64,000 bases of DNA from Pseudopyrenochaeta lycopersici (Eukaryota > Ascomycota > Dothideomycetes > Pleosporales > Pseudopyrenochaetaceae), in the NCBI GenBank assembly GCA_003313425.1, contig NHZP01000093.1:27680-91679 (forward strand), given 5' to 3'. Below, one piece after another: positions 57,651 through 64,000 of this stretch (positions are counted from its first letter, which is position 1; every line of letters starts with the position of its first letter). The notes beneath the pieces are model-generated. The model made no database searches. It saw only the letters and a program-made list of their open reading frames with translations, and was not told the DNA's origin. The translations under genes were made by a program, and so were the position numbers.

Positions 57651-60600
57651 ATGGAGCAGTTTACCAGCATTTTTGAGTATTTGCCAGCACAGCGCATCGC
57701 CGTATGCAAGAGCCACCAACAGGGTGTTATTAAATCCCAGTTGAAGACCCATTTAGACACCAAGCATCAGGAATATGTTCGCAGGACACGTTGGGAAATC
57801 GTCGAGGTAGTACAGGCAGAGGCATCATTGCAACAATGGGCCATGACCCAAGACGAGGTTGTTTACCCCAGCCCAGAGTCCAGCCCGTTGCCCCATTTGC
57901 CGGTGTACCACGACGGATTGCGTTGCCAGCAGTGCCCGTACGTTAATCGTAGCATCAAACGTATCCAAGAGCATTGTCGACAAGAGCATGGTTGGAAGGG
58001 GGACAGTCGGCCGAAGCCAGGGCGTCCGTCAGGCACGCGAACCATGTGGGCAACCGTGTCATGCCAAAAGTTCCAAAACACCAGTAAGATGGGCCGATTG
58101 TTTGAGGTCAGCGCAGCCACAGAGGCCCAGCACACAGGCGACGCGGACGTGGACGTAAGCCGGGCGATTGAGGAGTCGTTGGTCCAGGCCACAGCCCAGT
58201 TAGAGGAGTTGGAAGAGAAGAAGAATTCCACCATCCAAGCCAACGACGACCGGTACGATTTTAGCAAGTGGTTGGATCGAGCGGGTTGGGCCCGACATTT
58301 GAAAGGGTTGAAGCGTGATTGGTTGTTAACAATGGCGACAAAGCCCACGACCAAGGAGCGCGCATTGTACGAGGTATGTTGGGCAGCACGCATGGTCATG
58401 TGGCGGGCACAGCAGGCGTCCAAGGCAAGTGTGGTCGGGTTACCAGCCATGATGTACATCAATCGGCGAGAGTTTGGTGGCAAGGGCAACGAGAAGCCGT
58501 TCAATGCGCAGCAAACAGGAAAAACAATGGTCAGGTACAGCAATTGGTGGTTGGAGATTATTTCATACATTTGGCGGACCCACGAGTTGCCCGTTGTCAG
58601 CAGCCGCAACGACGACGTGGAGGTGGAAGGAAAGAGACCGCCGTATCACATCAGTGGCAGGCAGGATATGTGGTTGCAAAAGATCAAGATGATCGTAGGG
58701 CGGGACCAGGAGGAGGATTGGTTTGAGGAGATGGAGTCGGACGGCGAGGGCGACGAGGAGAGGTTGGACGAGACGCAGGAGGAGGAATTAGAGGGCCATG
58801 TGTTGCAGTTCATGTTAGCATTGTTGGACCATTTTTTGGGCGACAGTGAGTACACGAGCGCGTTGATCAGTGGTATGGCCGTGTTGGGGATCAGCGCCGA
58901 GGACGGTTGGTTGAGCCCGTTGGTATACACGCCCAAGCAGGCCGCCATCGTCAACACATCACGCATGTTGGTGTTGTACAAGTCGACCCAGTTGCGGCAG
59001 CAAGAAGTAGGCAAGTTAATGGCCGAGGGTTGGGGAGCAGAAGATGCAAAAGCCATGGCACCAAGCCATTTCCATTTGGTGCAGGAGATGGCCCAGCGGT
59101 TTATGACGTTGACCGATTACAATGGCAAGCCAACGCCCATTGATTATATACAGCGGTTGAAGGCATTTGGATTCCACATCCGGTACAACACGAACGCAGA
59201 GGGAGTGGTCGATTGGAACGGCGATACGTTGTTGTACCGTAACATCCGGTTCAGCATGCCGCAAATGCGGTCGATGATCCACGGCACAATGGCCAGCACA
59301 CGACAACAGATTGTAAGGGATTTAATGTTGTTGCAGATAGACGACGAGGGCGCGATAGCCAAAGACACAACGGCGTTGCCAGTCATCGATTGGGCAAGGT
59401 TGGTCGACAATGCAGCCGAGCAGCGGGTTGGGTGGAGTTTCATGGAAGACCCGCGCAACAAAAATGCCACAAGCGTAGATGATCCCAAGCAGTGGTTAGC
59501 GCAGCGGGTACAGAAGGAAAAGGCCATACAAAATAGTTTTATCGACGTTGAGGTGACACGGGCGGCGTTACCCAGAGGTGGAAGCGTGGTGTGGTTACGG
59601 GACCGCATACAGGCATACGGGCAAGCCATGAAAGAAGCCCGACACAAGTTGGCAGCGTTAGTCCATATGACAGGAGGTGCACCAGCGCGGGCGACGGAGT
59701 TGGTGACGGTCAAATACAAAAATAGCGCGAATGGTGACAGTCGAGGAATTTTTATCGAAGATGGGTTGGTAGTGTTTGTTACCAAATATCACAAGAATAT
59801 CGGACAGTCAGGCAACGGTAAAGTAATCCACCGATATTTACCACGCGAAGTAGGCGAATTAGTCGTTTATTATTTGTGGTTCGCCAGCCCGTTTTGGCAC
59901 CAGATCGAGGGGGCGGTTCGTGGCAAGGCGGTAGACACGAGCGCATATATGTGGGAGCCCCAGCCGGAGCAGGGTTGGCAGAAACCCGAGAGGAAAAGAA
60001 GACGCGGTGCCGAGAGCGTCCAGTGCCGCAGCAAGAGCGCAAAGAGAGACAGCAGATGCCGCAGCGTCGGTCGAGCGAGCCAGGATTCGTGGGAAGAGGG
60101 GGCCGAGTCGGGTGACGATACAGAGCAACCAGACGACCAGCAGCGCCCCATAGAGTTGTGGAACACCAACCGGGTCAAGCACGCGATGCAGAAAGCATCG
60201 TTGCCGCATATGGGTGTCAAGTTAAATGTGCAGGCGTGGAGACATGGCACCAAGGCGATGTACCGTCGATACATTCACAACCGGGCCGCGGTCAAGGCAT
60301 TTTTAGACGCCGACGAGGACAGTGACGGTTCAGAAAACGAAGATGAGTTTTTCGACATCCAGACAGGTCACGGCAGCCGCATGGCCGGCGGCATATACGG
60401 ACGACCCGTCACGGAGGCCATGTTCAGCGTCGAGGCGAAGAGGGTCGGGTTACGTTTGGCCAGCATGGAGTGGCATGCGTTTTTGCAGATTCCGTCCACC
60501 ATGTCGATGAAACCGCGGAAAGGCACGCAGGCAGCAGCAGCCCGTAAAGAAGCAGTAGAGGAAGAATACCGTCGGTGGAAGATGATGCGGTTGGTGGACG

Positions 60601-62414
60601 TAGACGCCGAGTTGAAGAATTTGTTGGGGGACCAGGCCGAATTCCGCAGCGTCCAAAGGCCAGCCATCCAAGCGATTATGCAGCACAAGAGCCCAGTAGT
60701 AGCCATCATGGGCACAGGGGCCGGCAAGAGCGTGTTGTTCATGTTGCCAGCGTCGGTGTCCACCGGGGTGACGATCGTGATTGTTCCGTTGGTTGCATTG
60801 CGGTTCGACATGAAAGAGCGGTGCGAGCAGTTGGGCATTGTCAGTGCAGAATGGAACAGTCGACGGCCGCACGAGTCCGCGCAAGTCATGTTTGTAACGC
60901 CCGAGGCAGCGGTGGGCGAGATGTTTGGCGATTACATCACCCGACAGCGGTTGATAGGACGTTTGGATCGGATTGTGGTGGACGAGTGTCATGCCGTATT
61001 AGATTCGTTGGACGGTTTCCGTAGCCGGATGTTGAAGTTGAGAAGTTTGGTTCGAGTGGAGACACAGATGGTGTATTTAACGGCGACATTGCGGCCCAGC
61101 GAAGAGCAGCAGTTCATCGACGTGATGGGATTACCGTCCAAGAGGCAGTGCCAGTGGTTCCGCGGACAGACGACGCGTAAGAACATCCGATATCGAGTAC
61201 ATGCGTACGACACAGCCGACGAGCAGCAAGCAGTCCAGCATTTGGTGGAGGATTTGAAGAATAAGTACCCGTTGCCCGGCCAGGTTGTTGTGTATTGCGG
61301 TTTAGTGAAGCGAACAAAAGACATGGCCAAGAAGTTAGGGGCCGTTTGTTACCATCGGGAAGTTGGCAGTATCGAAGAGAAGAAGGAGATTGTCAAACAA
61401 TTAACCAGTGGACAACAGCAGGTGTTCACAGCGACCAACGCGTTAGGGTTAGGGATCGATGCGCCGACGATCCGCGCGGTAGTTCACATAGGCACAATCC
61501 GCAAGATGCGGCATTACGCACAAGAAAGTGGCCGGGCAGGGCGTGATGGTAAGCCGAGTGAGGCAATCATCATGCGAGGGTATCGGAAAACACGACAAGG
61601 GAGGGTGTATGGTAAGTTTGGCAAGGACGTGGAGGCAGAGATGCAGGATTTGATTGCGGGAGAGGGGTGTATGCGGAAGGTGATTGACCAGGCGATGGAT
61701 GGGGCGGATGGAGTGGATGGGGTGGACACGCGGTGGGAGTGCGAGGAGGATGAGGAGCGGTGTCAACGTTGCGCGAGGCCAGGGGTAGGGAGGGCGCAGG
61801 AAGAGGAGTGGGTGACAGCAGAAAAGATGGAGTTTGAGCAGCAGGGCAGGGGGCGGAAATGGTTGGCGGAGCAAGAGATGGAGCGGCAGTGCAGAGAAGC
61901 AGCAGAGGTGGAGGCATTGGTGGAGTTGATGGAGGAGTGGCGGGTAGGGTGTCAGTTGTGCCGGGCGTGGGGGGAAGATGGAAGGGGACATGAGTTGGAG
62001 GATTGCGTTCACGAGCAGGCGGAGAACGCGCGAGAAGGGTGCGAGAGGTTCCAGAAGGATTGGATTTATGTTAAGTTTTCATGTTGTTATGATTGTAAAT
62101 TGCCGCAGGCGTTATGCAGGAGTTTTGAGATGGATATCATGGATGGGGGGTACAGAAAAAAGGCAGGGAGAAGATGTCAGTACGAGGGCGTGTTGATGAA
62201 GACATTGGTAGTGGCGTTAATGCGGGAGGTGTTTAAGGTTCCGGAGTTTTTTCACGGGGCGATAAAAGAGGATGGGGTTGCGGGGGGGTTGGGGTTTGAG
62301 GAGGACGAGGAGGACGAGGAGGACGAGGACGAGGTTGTTGGGGGGACATTCCGGGCGATCGTGCAATGGGGAGCGGGAGGAAGCGATGGGGAGGGATTGA
62401 AGGGAACAAGTTGA
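57651..62414 (+). CDS. Telomere-linked RecQ-type DNA helicase (TLH), intact, 1587 aa
   Basis: One uninterrupted frame without introns. Residues 19-39 (CKSHQQ...HLDTKH) and 92-113 (CQQC...HCRQEH) form zinc-finger-like segments. Residues 650-920 form a conserved central domain (see finding on R680, H865, H907, Y916). Helicase: Walker A GTGAGKS 1021-1027, DECH 1111-1114, TAT 1144-1146, and motif VI QESGRAGRDG from 1291, all typical of ATP-dependent 3'-5' RecQ helicases. A Cys-rich zinc region follows, with an acidic tail near the end. Such genes lie next to telomeres in many fungi and are expressed when telomeres are disturbed. Codon use is unusual: Leu is TTG/TTA only and no codon or codon junction contains CT. 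It is the intact relative of 50287-55226 but clearly diverged. Confidence 0.92.
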   Translation: MEQFTSIFEYLPAQRIAVCKSHQQGVIKSQLKTHLDTKHQEYVRRTRWEIVEVVQAEASLQQWAMTQDEVVYPSPESSPLPHLPVYHDGLRCQQCPYVNRSIKRIQEHCRQEHGWKGDSRPKPGRPSGTRTMWATVSCQKFQNTSKMGRLFEVSAATEAQHTGDADVDVSRAIEESLVQATAQLEELEEKKNSTIQANDDRYDFSKWLDRAGWARHLKGLKRDWLLTMATKPTTKERALYEVCWAARMVMWRAQQASKASVVGLPAMMYINRREFGGKGNEKPFNAQQTGKTMVRYSNWWLEIISYIWRTHELPVVSSRNDDVEVEGKRPPYHISGRQDMWLQKIKMIVGRDQEEDWFEEMESDGEGDEERLDETQEEELEGHVLQFMLALLDHFLGDSEYTSALISGMAVLGISAEDGWLSPLVYTPKQAAIVNTSRMLVLYKSTQLRQQEVGKLMAEGWGAEDAKAMAPSHFHLVQEMAQRFMTLTDYNGKPTPIDYIQRLKAFGFHIRYNTNAEGVVDWNGDTLLYRNIRFSMPQMRSMIHGTMASTRQQIVRDLMLLQIDDEGAIAKDTTALPVIDWARLVDNAAEQRVGWSFMEDPRNKNATSVDDPKQWLAQRVQKEKAIQNSFIDVEVTRAALPRGGSVVWLRDRIQAYGQAMKEARHKLAALVHMTGGAPARATELVTVKYKNSANGDSRGIFIEDGLVVFVTKYHKNIGQSGNGKVIHRYLPREVGELVVYYLWFASPFWHQIEGAVRGKAVDTSAYMWEPQPEQGWQKPERKRRRGAESVQCRSKSAKRDSRCRSVGRASQDSWEEGAESGDDTEQPDDQQRPIELWNTNRVKHAMQKASLPHMGVKLNVQAWRHGTKAMYRRYIHNRAAVKAFLDADEDSDGSENEDEFFDIQTGHGSRMAGGIYGRPVTEAMFSVEAKRVGLRLASMEWHAFLQIPSTMSMKPRKGTQAAAARKEAVEEEYRRWKMMRLVDVDAELKNLLGDQAEFRSVQRPAIQAIMQHKSPVVAIMGTGAGKSVLFMLPASVSTGVTIVIVPLVALRFDMKERCEQLGIVSAEWNSRRPHESAQVMFVTPEAAVGEMFGDYITRQRLIGRLDRIVVDECHAVLDSLDGFRSRMLKLRSLVRVETQMVYLTATLRPSEEQQFIDVMGLPSKRQCQWFRGQTTRKNIRYRVHAYDTADEQQAVQHLVEDLKNKYPLPGQVVVYCGLVKRTKDMAKKLGAVCYHREVGSIEEKKEIVKQLTSGQQQVFTATNALGLGIDAPTIRAVVHIGTIRKMRHYAQESGRAGRDGKPSEAIIMRGYRKTRQGRVYGKFGKDVEAEMQDLIAGEGCMRKVIDQAMDGADGVDGVDTRWECEEDEERCQRCARPGVGRAQEEEWVTAEKMEFEQQGRGRKWLAEQEMERQCREAAEVEALVELMEEWRVGCQLCRAWGEDGRGHELEDCVHEQAENAREGCERFQKDWIYVKFSCCYDCKLPQALCRSFEMDIMDGGYRKKAGRRCQYEGVLMKTLVVALMREVFKVPEFFHGAIKEDGVAGGLGFEEDEEDEEDEDEVVGGTFRAIVQWGAGGSDGEGLKGTS

Positions 62415-64000
62415 GTTGGATTATTGGGAGGATTGTTGGGTGTTTGAAGGGTTAGGGTCACGTGAGTGGCATGAGACCCCAGTGGGATCCGGAGTGACAT
62501 TTTCAAAACAGTACAGTATAACGTAATAGAGGCAGTAGCAGTACAGGGTTTGTAAGGGTTAAGGAGTGTTTTTGATAGTTATTTGATAAGAGTTGGGGTT
62601 AATGCCCGTACAATAATCCCAGGGAAGACGTAAACACCCGTACAAGAATTTGCAGGGAGTAGAGGGAAGCCCGTACAAGGATTTAGGGGAGAAGGTAGAT
62701 GTTCGTACAAGGATTGCAGAGAGAAGTGGGATGCCCGTATAAGAATTTACAGGAGAAGTTGGACGTCCGTACAAGGATTGTATGGAGTAGTTAAATAAGG
62801 GAGGGGAGAGAGATTTGAAGAGTTGAATGAAGGAGGGAAAGAGATTTAAAGGAGAGGAGGGGAATGCCCGTATAAGAATCCAGGGGAGAGGTAACCCGTC
62901 CGGTGCAGAACGCGGAGCGTAACAGAGGGATGGGGGTTTGGGCCCGTAAGGTGTCATAAGAAGAAAGGAGGGGAAAGAGGGAGAGAAGGGTACCCGAACC
63001 GAAGGGCAGAGGAAACCCGTAGGGTGTAATAGAAGGGGAGGCGTAAAAGGTAGGGTAAGTTCCGGCCCCAGCAGGGGCGGAAGTTACGGGCAACAAAGCG
63101 ATATAAAAACAGGGTAAGTAAGGTAGGGTGGAGAGGGCAGCAAGGATGGAGGGCAAGAAAGGGTTGCAGAAGCAAGGTAAGAAGGTAGAGAGTGGCGGAC
63201 AGTAGGTAGACGTTAGTGCAGGTAGGAGGAGTTCCGGCGCCGTCAGGACGGAATTTGGAGTAGTAAGGAATAGTAAAGTTCCGTTCGGGCCGGAACCGAA
63301 ATCAGAAGGTAGCCCCGACCCGTTCAGTAGTATGTTGTAGCCGTAGAGAAGAGGCCCGTAGAGAAGACGAACAAGGCAGGTAGCCAGTTAGTGTAAGAGG
63401 AAAGGAGAAGAAGAGGGGAAACCGTCCGGTGTAGGAAAATGAAGGGTTAGGCGGTGAGCCCGTCCGTGCAGGAAAAGAAGCCGAACACAGCGGGTTGGTA
63501 AGGATATAAAAGTAGAAAGGAAGAGTTTGGATTATATTAGTAAAAGAAGGTTTAGGTTTTAAAGTAAGGCAGATTAGGAAAAAGTATAATGTTTTAATAA
63601 AGTAGATTGCAGGGGAAGAAGGCGAAGAAATGAGGATTAGGGTTTTAGAGGTAAAGAGAAGGTTAGAGTGGTAGGAAAGAGGTAAAGGGGAATGTTAAAA
63701 GCGAAAAAAAGGGAGAAGAGAGTTGTAGAGAAGAGAAAAGGGCGGTGAGAGTTGGGAGGACAGGTAAAGATGAAGTTAAAAAAGTTGTGAAAGGGAGGTA
63801 AGTAGAGAAAACAGGAGAAGGTAGAGAGAGTAGAGAAAGTAGAGTAGGAGAAAAGAGAAGAAGAGAAAGAAGAGAGAAGAGAAGATAAGATAAAAAGTAA
63901 AATAGAAGAAGGAAAGGGTAAAGTGGTAAAACGAGTTAGTTTGGTAAGAAAAGAAGAAAGGCAAAAAGGGTAAGAGTAAGTAGAAGAAAAGAGTAGTTTA
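62415..64000. repeat. Subtelomere-like degenerate repeats, no gene
   Basis: A G-rich, C-poor + strand. Degenerate units of about 40-50 bp with CCCGTACAAG(A/G)ATT recur at 62605-62880. Further on, CCCGTCCGGTGCAG and CCGTCCGGTGTAGG variants (62896, 63422, 63461) and CCGGCCCCAGCAGGGGCGG hairpin-like blocks occur. After 63540 C almost disappears. The open frames on the - strand are low-complexity and not credible. No TTAGGG array is present, so the chromosome end is not in the window. Confidence 0.6.

Larger units (their letters stand above)
57635..64000 (+). other. Region free of CT dinucleotides on the + strand
   Basis: Line-by-line reading found no CT from after 57634 to the window end, while AG, TC, CC, CA and TT are common. 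A single CT (57633-57634) lies between 57353 and this region. It covers the intact helicase gene and its 3' flank. Confidence 0.85.

Noticed and set aside
57863..61999. Many open frames on the minus strand under the intact helicase
   Set aside because: They are shadows. The lack of CT on the + strand removes AG on the - strand, so TAG is absent there and open frames are artificially long.

Overview
The window looks like subtelomeric or other accessory DNA of a filamentous ascomycete (Pezizomycotina, probably a dothideomycete). The evidence is short GT-AG introns of 45-66 nt, pogo/Fot1, Tc1, hAT, copia and chromovirus elements, telomere-linked RecQ-type helicase genes, and heavy repeat-induced point mutation (RIP). 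RIP shows as C-to-T and G-to-A changes, mostly at CpA. Old transposon frames stay collinear but are filled with TAA and TAG where CAA, CAG or TGG once stood. No species is named.

Positions 1-26158 are one stack of nested transposons. A pogo/Fot1 transposase (1-427 and 24957-26158) is split by a Ty3/gypsy element (428-24952, 328-bp LTRs, ATAT duplication). That element was hit by a copia element (5208-10653, GGTTA), a solo LTR (13840-14070, GTTAT) and a chromovirus (14517-21553, CTTAA). Removing each insertion restores the interrupted reading frame. The outer gypsy carries an extra ORF of about 1,100 codons. The chromovirus carries a -1 frameshift site, a chromodomain and an antisense Cys-rich ORF.

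26629-27702 is a broken NmrA-like gene. 27840-36190 is a RIP-degraded Tc1-like element split by a 7.2-kb hAT element (28266-35494, perfect 8-bp duplication CTAGAGAT). The hAT holds its own transposase, an unrecognised ORF and a RIP-degraded histone H3-like gene, which is itself interrupted by a Tc1 element.

36753-48384 is a less mutated island. It has two apparently intact fungal rhodopsin-domain membrane protein genes (one with a MITE inside an intron), a signal-anchored protein of unknown function, a 5'-truncated Tc1, a pogo element with an expanded AQLG repeat, a solo copia LTR and a foldback MITE.

50287-64000 is the telomere-linked helicase zone: a degraded copy with four expanded tandem repeats (50287-55226), a purine-rich degenerate minisatellite, and an intact 1,587-aa copy (57651-62414) followed by degenerate repeats. 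From 57635 to the window end the + strand contains no CT dinucleotide that I could find, a strong strand-asymmetric anomaly across a coding and a non-coding segment. The central part of the intact helicase also has a residue layout resembling a tyrosine recombinase.
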